From: JBGFRR01 sp041695045
GTDB taxonomy: Bacteria > Bacteroidota > Ignavibacteria > UBA10030
DNA: 50,905 bases
Reading direction: 5' to 3'
NCBI GenBank assembly: GCA_041695045.1
Contig: JBGFRR010000097.1
Span: 1-50,905, forward strand
The notes beneath the pieces are model-generated. The model saw nothing but the letters and a program-made list of their open reading frames with translations, searched no databases and had not been told where the DNA came from. Shown one piece after another: positions 8,833 through 17,135 of this stretch. Position 1 is the first letter of the stretch, and the number at the start of each line of letters is the position of its first letter. The translations under genes and the position numbers were made by a program.

Positions 8833-9597
8833 ATGAAAACCGAGCTTGTCATTGGAGTTGTCGGCGGCATGGGACCGTACGCGGGCATTGACCTTGTCAG
8901 AAAGATCCTCGACGAGACACAGGCCGGGTCCGACCAGGAACACCTTCCCCTGATTCTGTTCTCGTTGCCCTCGAAAGTGCCGGATCGCACTCCGTTCGTC
9001 CTCGGGGCATCCGTTGACAATCCCGCTCCGGCACTTGCTGAAATCATTCTTCAACTCGAGCGGAACGGGGCGAGTGTTATTGGAATGCCATGTAACACCG
9101 CCCACGCGCCGATAATCCTTGATGCTGTACGCTCGATTCTGAGGGAGAAAGCGAGTGGGGTACGGCTCATCCACATGATTCAGGAGACAGGGGTGTTTCT
9201 GCAGCGACACTACCCGGAGGTTCGGACTGTCGGCCTGCTCGCCACGACAGGCACAGTGCGATCCGGCATTTACCAGGAATCGCTCTCAGCGCTGGGCATA
9301 CGTGTCCTCGTACCTCCGGACGCTGAACAGGAAGAGGTCGTCCATCGCGCCATCTACGACCCACAGTATGGGATCAAAGCACGGTCCAGCCCTGTAACGG
9401 AGCAGGCGCGCCAATTCCTTCTCGACGCGCTGCACCACCTTGTCGAGAGAGGAGCGGAAGCGATACTGCTCGGTTGCACCGAAATCCCGCTCGCGATTCA
9501 CGAAACACGAATCGGACAGAGTGCCGTGATTGACCCTTCGCGCATTCTTGCCCGAGCACTGATAGAAGCCACCTATCCCGAAAGACTCAAATCATGA
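8833..9597 (+). CDS. Aspartate/glutamate racemase family protein
   Basis: The 254-residue protein begins with the family's GVVGGMGPYAGID and carries the two catalytic cysteines in MPCNTAHA (C87) and LLGCTEIPL (C215). These act as the paired acid/base of the PLP-independent Asp/Glu racemases. GLLATTGTVRSGIYQ is also typical. It should be cytoplasmic and interconvert L- and D-forms of an acidic or related amino acid. Its stop overlaps the start of the next gene (ATGA, 9594-9597), so the two were translationally coupled. Lying behind the VanX-type fusion, it may recycle D-amino acids released in the periplasm. Substrate specificity cannot be read from sequence. Confidence 0.88.
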   Translation: MKTELVIGVVGGMGPYAGIDLVRKILDETQAGSDQEHLPLILFSLPSKVPDRTPFVLGASVDNPAPALAEIILQLERNGASVIGMPCNTAHAPIILDAVRSILREKASGVRLIHMIQETGVFLQRHYPEVRTVGLLATTGTVRSGIYQESLSALGIRVLVPPDAEQEEVVHRAIYDPQYGIKARSSPVTEQARQFLLDALHHLVERGAEAILLGCTEIPLAIHETRIGQSAVIDPSRILARALIEATYPERLKS

Positions 9598-10390
9598 CAC
9601 GTCTTCTCCTTGTGCTCTGTCTGCTGTTTGCCGCCGGTTCTCTTCATGCCCAGCAGCCGACGTACGACATCATCCTCCTCGGCGGCCGTGTTGTTGACGG
9701 CAGTGGAAATCCCTGGTATGAAGCCGATATCGGCATTGCAAACGGCCGCATCGTTGCCATCGGCCGGCTGAAGGCCAATGACGCCACGCGCGCAGTCGAT
9801 GTGCGCGGGCTTGTCGTGGCTCCGGGGTTCATCGATGTCCACACGCATGCCGGTGGGGACGGAAACCGACGCTGGATTCGGAGATTCAGACCGTGTTGGA
9901 TATGATAGAGCGCGGTGGAGCGAGCATGGTGTATCACTCGATGAGCGAGGAGGATGTGGAACGAATCATGCGTTATCCGTACTCGATGGTCGCGTCCGAT
10001 GCTGGAGTGATCGAGTTCGGTCGCGGCGTACCTCACCCGCGCGGCTACGGCACGAACGCGCGTGTGCTCGGCCGCTATGTGCGCGAGAAAAATGTCCTGC
10101 GACTGGAAGAGGCTATCCGGAAGATGACGTCGCTCCCCGCACAGCGCTTCCGGTTGATGGATCGCGGCGTGATTCGCCCCGGCATGTGGACCGACATTAC
10201 GGTGTTCGACCCCGAAACGGTGATCGACCGCGCGACGTTCGAGCTGCCGCATGCCTACTCGCAGGGATTCCGCTACGTGGTGGTCAACGGTACGATTATC
10301 TTGGAATACGGAGCGCACGCCGGTGCACGCCCGGGACAGATTTTATTCGGTCCAGGCACGGCGATCACACAGACTGCGAACCGGCCGTAA
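9594..10390 (+). pseudogene. N-acyl-D-amino-acid deacylase, internally deleted
   Basis: The first frame (9594-~9890) gives a signal peptide (to about LHAQQ) and the amidohydrolase start (DIILLGGRVVDGSG, VVAPGFIDVHTHA). Around 9865-9893 the sequence jumps, with a frame change, to the far C-terminal part in another frame: VASDAGVIEFGRGVPHPRGYG, then KMTSLPAQRFRLMDRG and RPGMWTDITVFD. Intact D-aminoacylases are about 500-550 residues. Roughly 270-300 residues, including most metal ligands, are therefore missing. The product would be inactive. The gene was translationally coupled to the racemase, which fits a former D-amino-acid release and salvage operon. Confidence 0.85.
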
Positions 10391-10783
10391 CGTCGCTGCC
10401 TCGGGGTGAGGTTTCAAAAGTAGAAAATCACTTTCTGGAAATAGCACTTCAAAAAGGCAGCGCGAGGGAGAAGCCCGCTTCAGCGAATCGGCAATGTACT
10501 CTACAACGATTAGCTGCATTAGCGTTGCTTGTCCCCACATTTGTTTCTATCTTTGAGTCGCATTCACGTCTTGCTCATAACCTATGTCCAAAGATCAAAA
10601 GCTTCGCATCGCTATTATCGTAGCGCTTCTTCTCGGCTGGATCGTTGTCATTTTCTTCCGCACAGGAACTGCATGGGGGTGATGACTCGTCCGGGATTCA
10701 GGGTTTGAGATACGGGCAAGCAACTCAACCCGCTAAACCACTAACCTCGAGTCTCTTAAAAAAACCGCCACGCGCTGCTCCGT
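10391..10783. other. Gene-poor gap with one tiny open frame
   Basis: Apart from the 32-codon frame at 10584-10682 I see no coding pattern here and no clear terminator. The sequence between 10500 and 10580 and between 10683 and 10783 resembles ordinary intergenic DNA. Confidence 0.5.
10584..10682 (+). CDS. Possible 32-residue single-span membrane peptide
   Basis: ATG to TGA encodes a peptide with a charged N-terminus (MSKDQKLR), a hydrophobic core (IAIIVALLLGWIVVIFF) and a short tail (RTGTAWG). This is a plausible small membrane protein with positive-inside topology. No convincing ribosome site precedes the ATG and nothing is known of its function. It could be chance or the stump of a larger gene. 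Confidence 0.3.
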   Translation: MSKDQKLRIAIIVALLLGWIVVIFFRTGTAWG

Positions 10784-11935
10784 ATGACCGACCCTTCACA
10801 ATCTCACCGCCTAAAATCCCTCGATGTTTTCCGCGGCGCCACAATCGCGGGGATGATGCTCGTCAACAACCCCGGCTCATGGGAACACATCTATCCTCCC
10901 TTCAAACATGCGGCGTGGCACGGCTGGACATATACCGACACAATTTTCCCTTTTTTTCTCTGGATCGTCGGCGTTGCCATGACGTTCTCCTTTTCAAAGC
11001 GCGTCGAGCGGGGCGAGGACCGAACGGCGCTATTCCTTCATGTTCTTCGGCGGTCCGCCATGATCTTCGCTATCGGGATGTTCCTGAACGGCTTTCCCTT
11101 TGGTTTAGCGTTTGGCCATAACTTTTCGTGGGACACCATCCGTATACCCGGTGTGCTGCAGCGGATCGCGGTGTGCTATTTCTTCACCGGTCTCATTGTG
11201 CTTTACAGCGGCATGGTGTGGCAGATCCGTTGGACAGCCATTGCTCTCATCGGCTACTGGCTGATGATGCGGCTCATTCCCGTCCCCGGCTACGGCGCGG
11301 GCGTGTTCGAACCGACCGGCAACCTTGCGTGGTACGTGGATTCAACGCTTCTTGCCGGCCACACATGGGTTGGCGCACCGGTGAAGGGTTTCGACCCGGA
11401 AGGCATCATCAGCACGCTGCCGGCTCTTGCAACAACATTGTTCGGTGTGCTGACCGGCCATCTGCTGCGCGCCGATCGTTCGATGGAAGAGAAGACGGCA
11501 TGGATGTTTGTGATCGGCAGTCTGTTGATGTTCGTCGGTTCGATCATGGATTATTGGCTTCCGATCAACAAGAACCTCTGGACGAGTTCCTACGCTGTGT
11601 TCATGGCGGGACTGGCAATGGTATGCTTAGGGTGTTGCTACTGGATCATTGATGTGAAAAGCATCCGTCGTTGGACAAAACCTTTGGAGATCTATGGACT
11701 CAATGCCATTATGATGTTTGCTCTTGCCGGACTCATCGCCCGTACCATGACGCTCATCAAGGTTACGGGAGCTGACGGGAATCCCGTTTCTTTCAAATCG
11801 TGGTACTATCAAACGTTCTTCATGCCCGTTGGGGATCCGATGCTGGCGTCGTTCCTGCATTCGGTTGCTTTTATGATCGGCATGTACTTCATTGCGTATG
11901 GTATGTATCGTCAACAATGGATCGTGAAGGTGTGA
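10784..11935 (+). CDS. DUF5009/HGSNAT-like membrane acyltransferase
   Basis: This 383-residue multi-pass membrane protein opens with RLKSLDVFRGATIAGMMLVN and has HAAWHGWTYTDTIFPFFLW. Both are hallmarks of the family related to heparan-alpha-glucosaminide N-acetyltransferase, with its membrane histidine. About ten hydrophobic segments follow, including IPGVLQRIAVCYF. The family is thought to move acetyl groups across the membrane onto sugars. The gene reaches its TGA just before mntA, with little space between them. Here it may modify cell-wall sugars, given the neighbouring peptidoglycan-related genes; that link is inference. Confidence 0.85.
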   Translation: MTDPSQSHRLKSLDVFRGATIAGMMLVNNPGSWEHIYPPFKHAAWHGWTYTDTIFPFFLWIVGVAMTFSFSKRVERGEDRTALFLHVLRRSAMIFAIGMFLNGFPFGLAFGHNFSWDTIRIPGVLQRIAVCYFFTGLIVLYSGMVWQIRWTAIALIGYWLMMRLIPVPGYGAGVFEPTGNLAWYVDSTLLAGHTWVGAPVKGFDPEGIISTLPALATTLFGVLTGHLLRADRSMEEKTAWMFVIGSLLMFVGSIMDYWLPINKNLWTSSYAVFMAGLAMVCLGCCYWIIDVKSIRRWTKPLEIYGLNAIMMFALAGLIARTMTLIKVTGADGNPVSFKSWYYQTFFMPVGDPMLASFLHSVAFMIGMYFIAYGMYRQQWIVKV

Positions 11936-11938
11936 TTG

Positions 11939-12322
11939 ATGAAAGGGCTGAAAACGATCACAGGTTTGTCGCTTCAAGAGGCTGTACGAACACTGGCGTC
12001 GCGGAGTACGCATGTCGTCGGCATCTATCGTTTTGGGTCGAGCGGTAAGAAGAACATTCGAAGTCCCTTTACCGACATCGACCTTGCGGTGGTGCTGTGG
12101 CCATACGATGAGTTTACGGCTGCCGACGTTGCCTTACGCCTGCCGCCGAAGTTTGACGTTACCATCCTCAACGAGGCGCCGCCGTTTTTGATGACATCCG
12201 CCCTCAAGCACGGCAAGCTTCTGTACTGTCGCAACCAACGAACTCTTTCCACCGCTTTGATGCGCATTACCGCGCCTATCCGGCGGCATTACGACTTTTT
12301 GGTTCGACAAGGTGTGTTATGA
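11939..12322 (+). CDS. mntA: MntA-type nucleotidyltransferase antitoxin
   Basis: The minimal nucleotidyltransferase motif G33-S34 followed by T-D46-I-D48 is present (RFGSSGKKNI then FTDIDLAVV). A third acidic position falls in FDVTILNEAP. In the HepT-MntA system this enzyme adds AMP to the toxin's tyrosine and silences it. The length of about 127 residues is normal. I use the ATG at 11939, not the TTG at 11936. Its stop overlaps the hepT start by four bases (12319-12322), so antitoxin and toxin are coupled in the usual order. Confidence 0.88.
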   Translation: MKGLKTITGLSLQEAVRTLASRSTHVVGIYRFGSSGKKNIRSPFTDIDLAVVLWPYDEFTAADVALRLPPKFDVTILNEAPPFLMTSALKHGKLLYCRNQRTLSTALMRITAPIRRHYDFLVRQGVL

Positions 12323-12699
12323 GGATGCGGAAAGAACAGATCGTGAAGATGATCCAGACTCACCTGACACGAGCCTCGGTTGCTCACAAGCACTTCATGA
12401 CTTCAGCGACTTCCAAGAACTTCAACGACCTTGCCATGGAGTGTTTTCAAGCCGCGAATTACTCGATCGCGTTGATGGAACGGATCGTGGAAAGCAACAA
12501 GGGGGAGTCGGCAATGACCTATGCTGAACTGGTCGACGCTTTGGAGAAACTCTCCGTCATTAAGCGAGCCGATGCAGACAAACTCAGGCGGCTCATCCGG
12601 CTCCGGAATCTCATCGCCCACGAATATTTTACCATCAACCCCGATGAGCTAAGAACAATGTATAAACTCCTTCCCACCGTTCGCGCTCTATTCCGATAA
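12319..12699 (+). CDS. hepT: HepT-type HEPN ribonuclease toxin (DUF86)
   Basis: The 126-residue all-helical protein carries the HEPN active-site motif RX4HXY as R96-NLIA-H101-E-Y103. In HepT toxins the Arg and His cut RNA, and the Tyr is the residue AMPylated by MntA. Preceding helices (CFQAANYSIALMERIV) match the DUF86 family. It overlaps mntA by ATGA and ends 13 bp before the cation-efflux gene. The pair is complete and appears functional; likely roles are plasmid or island stabilisation, or phage defence. Confidence 0.88.
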   Translation: MRMRKEQIVKMIQTHLTRASVAHKHFMTSATSKNFNDLAMECFQAANYSIALMERIVESNKGESAMTYAELVDALEKLSVIKRADADKLRRLIRLRNLIAHEYFTINPDELRTMYKLLPTVRALFR

Positions 12700-12712
12700 C
12701 TGAAGAGGTGTT

Positions 12713-13672
12713 ATGCACAACCCTCTTCTCCTTGGTCAGCCAGTTTCTTCCGCCGACGGCCGTCCGCTCGTGGCTCAGCAGAAGTTCGCCATCACGCTCT
12801 CGCTCATCGTCGGGTTCCTGATGCTTGCCGGCAAGACGTATGCGTACTGGATTACGGGTTCTGCCGCAATCCTCTCCGACGCCGCGGAGTCGGTAGTACA
12901 CGTGTTTGCCGTCGCGTTCGCCGCGGTCAGCCTGTGGATCAGCTTAAAGCCCGCCGACACCGACCATCCGTACGGCCACGAAAAAATCGGCTTCTTCTCT
13001 GCAGGCATGGAGGGGATGATGATTGTGTTCGCCGCGTGCTACATCATCTACGAGGCCGTCGAGAAATGGCTGACGGGGTTGGATGTGCAGAACATCGGTA
13101 CCGGCACACTTCTCGTCTCGGCGGCGGCGCTCATCAATGGAGCGCTCGGCGGCTTTCTCGTGTGGCAAGGGAAGCGCACGAATTCGATCATCCTCGTCGC
13201 CAACGGCAAGCACGTGCTGACGGATTCCTGGACGAGCCTCGGCGTGATTGTGGCATTGCTGCTCGTGCTCTGGACAGGCTGGCTGCCGTTCGACCCCATC
13301 GTTGCAATTCTTGTGGCGCTGAACATCCTCTGGTCGGGCAGCAGATTGATTCGGCAGTCTGTTGGAGGATTAATGGACGAGGTCGATCCGGCTGTTGAAC
13401 AACAGTTGCGGCAGTTGTTGGATAAGGAAACGCAAAAGCGCGGGATTTGGTATCATGAACTGCGGTACCGACACAGCGGCAATTCGTTGTGGGTGGAGTT
13501 TCATTTGCTTTTTCCCAAAGGCTCTCCGATTGAAGAAGCGCATTGGGCGGCGACGGAGATCGAGGTGGCCGTGAAGAATGCTTTCCCCGTTCCCGTGCAC
13601 CTAAGCACACATCTTGAGCCGCGCGAAGGCCACGATGTTGTGCATCGGGAGTTGAAAGATGCGAAGGAATAG
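12713..13672 (+). CDS. Cation diffusion facilitator (CDF) metal efflux transporter
   Basis: The protein has 319 residues with six predicted membrane spans. Span 2 contains LSDAAESVVH and span 5 contains HVLTDSWTS, the paired metal-site motifs of CDF exporters (Zn, Fe, Mn or Co). HPYGHEKI between them is the usual cytoplasmic loop. The C-terminal ~90 residues form the ferredoxin-like dimer domain (WYHELRYRHSGNSLWVEFH, HLSTHLEP). AGAGGTG precedes the ATG closely. In span 2 the usual D is replaced by E within DAAES, so the metal specificity is unclear. Confidence 0.9.
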   Translation: MHNPLLLGQPVSSADGRPLVAQQKFAITLSLIVGFLMLAGKTYAYWITGSAAILSDAAESVVHVFAVAFAAVSLWISLKPADTDHPYGHEKIGFFSAGMEGMMIVFAACYIIYEAVEKWLTGLDVQNIGTGTLLVSAAALINGALGGFLVWQGKRTNSIILVANGKHVLTDSWTSLGVIVALLLVLWTGWLPFDPIVAILVALNILWSGSRLIRQSVGGLMDEVDPAVEQQLRQLLDKETQKRGIWYHELRYRHSGNSLWVEFHLLFPKGSPIEEAHWAATEIEVAVKNAFPVPVHLSTHLEPREGHDVVHRELKDAKE

Positions 13673-13673
13673 A

Positions 13674-13697
13674 AAAGCCCGAGGTATTCCCCGGGCT
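13674..13697 (-). terminator. Intrinsic terminator, mainly for the minus-strand gene
   Basis: AGCCCG (13676-13681) pairs with CGGGCT (13692-13697), with further GG/CC pairing inside. Read on the minus strand the hairpin is followed by TTTTCT. It lies between the convergent CDF gene and the 13717-14085 gene. Confidence 0.7.
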
Positions 13698-13716
13698 CTC
13701 TGTTGAATCATTTTCC

Positions 13717-14085
13717 CTACTTTGCAGGTTCCAAGCTGACGTAGTGTAATAATCGAGCGCCCCCTTTCTCCATGACCTTTCCTTTCAACGTGACGCGCTT
13801 CGCTGCATGCTTCGCAAGCGCCTCGTTGGCTCCCTTCATTCCTTTTGCCGGCACAACCGTGTAGACATTCCCTTTATCATCGACGATTCCAACCGGTAAT
13901 CCTCCTTTGATGCAAGCGATCGCGCACTCTTCATGCTCCGGCCCGCGGCCGCCCATCATGCCACTGGTGAAGCACTTGAGGTCGATAATCTCACCGGTGA
14001 TTACCACCTCGTCGCTTTTCTCCTGAGCTAAACCTGTGGAGAGCAATGCAACGCTCAGAACCAACACAACAAAAATTGATCGCAT
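13717..14085 (-). CDS. Small secreted cysteine-containing protein, function unknown
   Basis: The 122-residue protein has a clear signal peptide (MRSIFVVLVLSVALLSTGLAQ). The mature part begins VVITGEIIDLKCF and continues GPEHEECAIACIKGGLPVGIV, with three conserved-looking cysteines. A basic C-terminal half follows (KRVTLKGKVMEKGG). It resembles a conserved periplasmic family often seen near metal or redox genes, but I cannot name a function. The nearest neighbours are a membrane protein and two thiol proteins on the same strand, so a redox or metal role is possible. Confidence 0.75.
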   Translation of the reverse strand: MRSIFVVLVLSVALLSTGLAQEKSDEVVITGEIIDLKCFTSGMMGGRGPEHEECAIACIKGGLPVGIVDDKGNVYTVVPAKGMKGANEALAKHAAKRVTLKGKVMEKGGARLLHYVSLEPAK

Positions 14086-14164
14086 GAGGGTACTCCTTGA
14101 TAAATGCAGATTGTGATTGATTTGTGAATTGTACTGTGTTTAAACACCTACTCATTGCCGTTTT

Positions 14165-14629
14165 TCATGCTGCAGCGGTTAGTGAGAATGTGCCGCTGTG
14201 GGAGATTCTACCTGCTCTGTTCCGTACACAAGTCCAACTAGATCCATAGACGATATGTCCGATCAGACTTCCCATCACCATCATCATTGGAGCCGGAGTG
14301 TTCACGGCAAAGACCCCTGCACCCATCATTGGGTTTACCATGACTTGAGCGAGGAGCCACGGAGCGAGTCCGTAGAGCGCTCCTTTGAGCCACGGCGTCC
14401 CCGGCAGCTTTCCGATGAACGCATAGACGTAGATGAGGGCGAGCACCGTGCCGATCATAAAATGAGCAAGCCAGCCAACCACAACGGGAAATCCCATAAA
14501 GTCGGCAAGCATCGCCGGGATGTTCATCTCTGGCATACCCATCATCGGCGCGACCATGGTCATGATGGTCATAACGATCGTTCCTGCAATGCCTGCACCG
14601 ACGGCTTTGGGTAGATTCGGTTTGTTCAT
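14165..14629 (-). CDS. Small multi-pass membrane protein (DUF6789-like), 3' frame disturbed
   Basis: Translation starts at the ATG at 14629, which follows GGAGG at a good distance (MNKPNLPKAVGAGIAGTIVM). Four hydrophobic segments rich in methionine follow, ending GSLIGHIVYGSS. Family members usually continue with something like LGLVYG. Here the reading frame instead runs into a hydrophilic tail ending TAAA. A +1 shift near 14243 would give DLVGLVYGTEQVESPTAAHSH and a stop at 14179-14181, which fits the family better. Either a recent frameshift or a sequencing error is likely. Function is unknown. Confidence 0.65.
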   Translation of the reverse strand: MNKPNLPKAVGAGIAGTIVMTIMTMVAPMMGMPEMNIPAMLADFMGFPVVVGWLAHFMIGTVLALIYVYAFIGKLPGTPWLKGALYGLAPWLLAQVMVNPMMGAGVFAVNTPAPMMMVMGSLIGHIVYGSSWTCVRNRAGRISHSGTFSLTAAA

Positions 14630-14649
14630 GAAAACCTCCGGAACTGTGA

Positions 14650-14898
14650 TTAGGAGAGATAACAAACTAATTCATTCATGGTAAATGCGCCGTAGAAAAC
14701 CAGCTGATGATCCACGAATGTCGCGGGACATATTACCACACGACGCTCGCGAAAGAGCGAAGCGTTCTTTTCCCGCTCGTAAATCTGCAGTTCAATCGAA
14801 GGATCATTGCGGTATTCGTTCACCAGACTGACAACTTCCTCGCACGACGGACAATCCTGCTCGACAAAGACTTCCAAGAGCTTCTTCCCCCTCTTCAT
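14650..14898 (-). CDS. Thioredoxin-fold small protein with CPSC motif
   Basis: The 82-residue protein reads LLEVFVEQDCPSCEEVVSLV, a strand-CxxC-helix start typical of thioredoxin/glutaredoxin folds. VVICPATFVDHQLVFYG then carries the cis-proline region. It probably works as a cytoplasmic thiol-disulfide or metal-handling protein. Its start overlaps the end of the upstream glutaredoxin gene by four bases (14895-14898), so the two are coupled. The redox partner is unknown. Confidence 0.75.
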   Translation of the reverse strand: MKRGKKLLEVFVEQDCPSCEEVVSLVNEYRNDPSIELQIYEREKNASLFRERRVVICPATFVDHQLVFYGAFTMNELVCYLS

Positions 14899-15149
14899 TG
14901 TGCAAACACCTGTGCCAATTCCGAAAGCGACGGATTATGCAGAATGATAGGTTTGGATGAGCTTTTGCATTCGATGAAGAACGTCGGAATGACGCGTCTT
15001 CCACCGGACCATTGAACGACCTGCCGCGAAGCTTCTTCATCTTTATCGATATCGACTTCCGTGAACGTGATCTTGTTCTCCTTGAGAAAGCGTTTCGCGA
15101 CCCGGCAGTCGCTACACCATTGAGTTGAATACACTGTAATTCTATCCAT
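14895..15149 (-). CDS. Glutaredoxin-like protein with CSDC motif
   Basis: The 84-residue protein begins ITVYSTQWCSDCRVAKRFL, and TEVDIDKDEEASRQVVQWS follows. RRVIPTFFI carries the cis-proline. This matches the NrdH/mycoredoxin-like glutaredoxin family. It is the first gene of a short minus-strand operon with the CPSC protein, translationally coupled to it. It would reduce disulfides in the cytoplasm. Confidence 0.85.
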   Translation of the reverse strand: MDRITVYSTQWCSDCRVAKRFLKENKITFTEVDIDKDEEASRQVVQWSGGRRVIPTFFIECKSSSKPIILHNPSLSELAQVFAQ

Positions 15150-15214
15150 GAAGCGGAATCCTTTGGTTGGGTTTCATGAAGCACGATTAAACGACCTCAA
15201 AATAATCGAATAGT

Positions 15215-15293
15215 CGGTGGCAGGCTGTCCGCTGCGTGACAATCTGTCCGCCGCGGCTGTCCAAAATGTAGGTCGGGACGCTGTCCCGACTAC
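15215..15293. repeat. Repeat cluster with hairpin between operons
   Basis: Three loose copies of CTGTCCG-type words (near 15224, 15244 and 15257) precede a hairpin. Its arms are GTAGGTCGGGAC (15268-15279) and GTCCCGACTAC (15283-15293), with a 3-nt loop GCT and one unpaired G. The end structure matches the repeat inside mod at 461-488. The rest of the gap 15150-15395 shows no gene. Confidence 0.75.
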
Positions 15294-15395
15294 GGTGGAA
15301 TTGCAAAAAACACAACTGAATTGCTCACAACTCGATATCACACGACGCGTGAATAGAACCTTTTTGGACAACCACAAGAAAGGAAAAGGGGGAAA

Positions 15396-16088
15396 TTACT
15401 GCGAGAGTTTTTTGAGCTGGTCGAGTTTGTGAATGACAAAGCCTTGGCGGGAGAAGTCGATCAGACCCGCGGATCGGAATTCATTGAGTGTGGTGGTGAC
15501 GGTCTGGCGCGCCGCTCCAACGAGAAGCGCAATTTCCTGATGGGAAAGATGCGTTTTGATGGTAACAATGCCGGATTTGATCTTGCCGAATTCCTCGGCG
15601 TAGCGGACGAGAAACGCAGCGATGCGTTTCCGGACATCCTTAAAGACCATATCGGTGACGCGCTCTTCGAACTTCTTCAGACGAAGTCCAATTCGCTTCG
15701 TAATCTGAAGGTTGAGTTCAGGATGCATCTTCAGAAGGTCTTCGAAATCGGACTTCTTGATCGTGCAGATAATGACATCGTCGAGCGCTTGTGCAAGTTC
15801 TCCCGCCGATTCCTCCTCACGGGTAAAGGAGATTTCGCCAAAGATCTCTCCCGGACCGATGACATCGAGGATAACCTCTTTCCCGTCCGCCGTTAACCGT
15901 GAAATCTTCACGTGGCCCTCTTTCAAGAAGAAAATGGTCTTGGCCGGCTCGTCGGGAAAGTAAATGGGCTGATGAGGTTTGGCTGTTGCCATCGATGACA
16001 TCTGACTGATGCGCTCCATCGTGGCATCGTCCATCCCCTCAAAGATGTTGAAATGCTTGAGATACCAGAACTTGGATTGCTGAGGCAT
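15396..16088 (-). CDS. Crp/Fnr-family transcription regulator
   Basis: The 230-residue protein has an N-terminal cyclic-nucleotide-binding-type beta-roll (FFLKEGHVKISRLT, GPGEIFGEISFT), a dimerisation helix, and a C-terminal winged helix (HLSHQEIALLVGAARQTVTT). No N-terminal cysteine cluster for an Fe-S centre is seen, so it is not a classical Fnr. GEISFTREEESAGEL differs from the cAMP-binding consensus, so the ligand is unknown. It is divergent from the barrel/DUF3179 operon at 16157, which it may control. Confidence 0.9.
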   Translation of the reverse strand: MPQQSKFWYLKHFNIFEGMDDATMERISQMSSMATAKPHQPIYFPDEPAKTIFFLKEGHVKISRLTADGKEVILDVIGPGEIFGEISFTREEESAGELAQALDDVIICTIKKSDFEDLLKMHPELNLQITKRIGLRLKKFEERVTDMVFKDVRKRIAAFLVRYAEEFGKIKSGIVTIKTHLSHQEIALLVGAARQTVTTTLNEFRSAGLIDFSRQGFVIHKLDQLKKLSQ

Positions 16089-16156
16089 TGATGACCTCTC
16101 AATTGTCCGGAAGAAGACAGTCGGTTCGCTGAAAGTCTATTATTATAGCGGAGGCA

Positions 16157-17116
16157 ATGTACGCGAAACTCATCGCAATAGCGACCGGTATTGCTCTCTC
16201 AATTATACTTATACTGCCGAACCGTGTGGTTGGGCAAGCATGTTGTTCCGCCGGAACGCCACTCGTGGGCTCGTTGGAACTCCCAGCAACTCCACACGGC
16301 AGCTGGCAGTTTGCGTTGAGCTACGACCTCAATGTCCTCAACGACGTTGTTGCCGGAACCCGACGGCTTGCTGACGGAAGCCGTCGACGCACAACTCACG
16401 CATTGTTGTGGGAAACGAGCTATGGCGTAACGTCCACGCTCTCCGTAACATTGCTCGCGACGGCGGTGCAACAGGAACGCGTGAGTACGGCCGCGTCGGC
16501 AGAAGCATCCGCACTGCGCACTCGTGGAGTTGGAGATGCGGTGCTATTACTGAAGTATGCATTGGTTCCTCTTACTTTCCCAGCACAAGAGGAAATAACA
16601 CTTGGAGCGGGTGGAAAAATTCCCTTGGGCGCATCGACACTCAGTTTGGAGGGTGTTCTTCTCCCTGCCGATATGCAGCCCGGTACGGGCGCGTGGGATG
16701 GTATCCTGTGGGCTTATGTTTCACAAGGATTCCTGCCTCAAGCGCCGCTGACGATTTTCCTGACCGCTTCCCATCGCTTCACCGGTACCAACTACCGATA
16801 CGGCTCGCAACAGCGTGGATACAAATTCGGCAATGAAACACTGGTAAACGCGGGAGGTGGATATCGAACGGATGAGGTTGACGTTTCCATTATCCTTCGC
16901 TTTCGGCACGTTCGCGCGGACCGGTTTGGCGGCTTTGAAATTCCGAACACCGGCGGATGGTGGCTCTCGGCGCAACCCGGAGTCAACATCAGGACGTTGG
17001 AAAACCTATCCACGCGCGTTGCTCTCCACGTTCCCCTCTACCGCAACCTCAACGGCATACAATTGACGACGACGTATGGAGTAACGATTTCCCTGTTCTA
17101 TGTTCTTCAACGATAA
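16157..17116 (+). CDS. Outer-membrane beta-barrel protein
   Basis: The 319-residue protein starts with a signal peptide (to about VVGQACC). The body alternates polar and hydrophobic residues in strand-like stretches such as WQFALSYDLNVLND, TSTLSVTLLATAV and GVTISLFYVLQ, ending in an aromatic-hydrophobic last strand. This fits a transporter-type or MetA-pathway-like outer-membrane barrel. GGAGG lies 5 bp before the ATG. The following DUF3179 gene begins 19 bp after its stop, so the two probably form an operon. The cargo is not evident. Confidence 0.7.
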   Translation: MYAKLIAIATGIALSIILILPNRVVGQACCSAGTPLVGSLELPATPHGSWQFALSYDLNVLNDVVAGTRRLADGSRRRTTHALLWETSYGVTSTLSVTLLATAVQQERVSTAASAEASALRTRGVGDAVLLLKYALVPLTFPAQEEITLGAGGKIPLGASTLSLEGVLLPADMQPGTGAWDGILWAYVSQGFLPQAPLTIFLTASHRFTGTNYRYGSQQRGYKFGNETLVNAGGGYRTDEVDVSIILRFRHVRADRFGGFEIPNTGGWWLSAQPGVNIRTLENLSTRVALHVPLYRNLNGIQLTTTYGVTISLFYVLQR

Positions 17117-17135
17117 CGGTTACGGAGAAACACTC

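Noticed and set aside
14198..14614. Plus-strand open frame opposite the DUF6789-like gene
   Set aside because: It has His/Asp-rich unnatural composition, no ribosome site, and is antisense to a recognisable membrane protein.
16095..16112. TTGA-N7-TCAA before the Crp/Fnr gene as an Fnr box
   Set aside because: The spacing is one base too long for the TTGA-N6-TCAA consensus.
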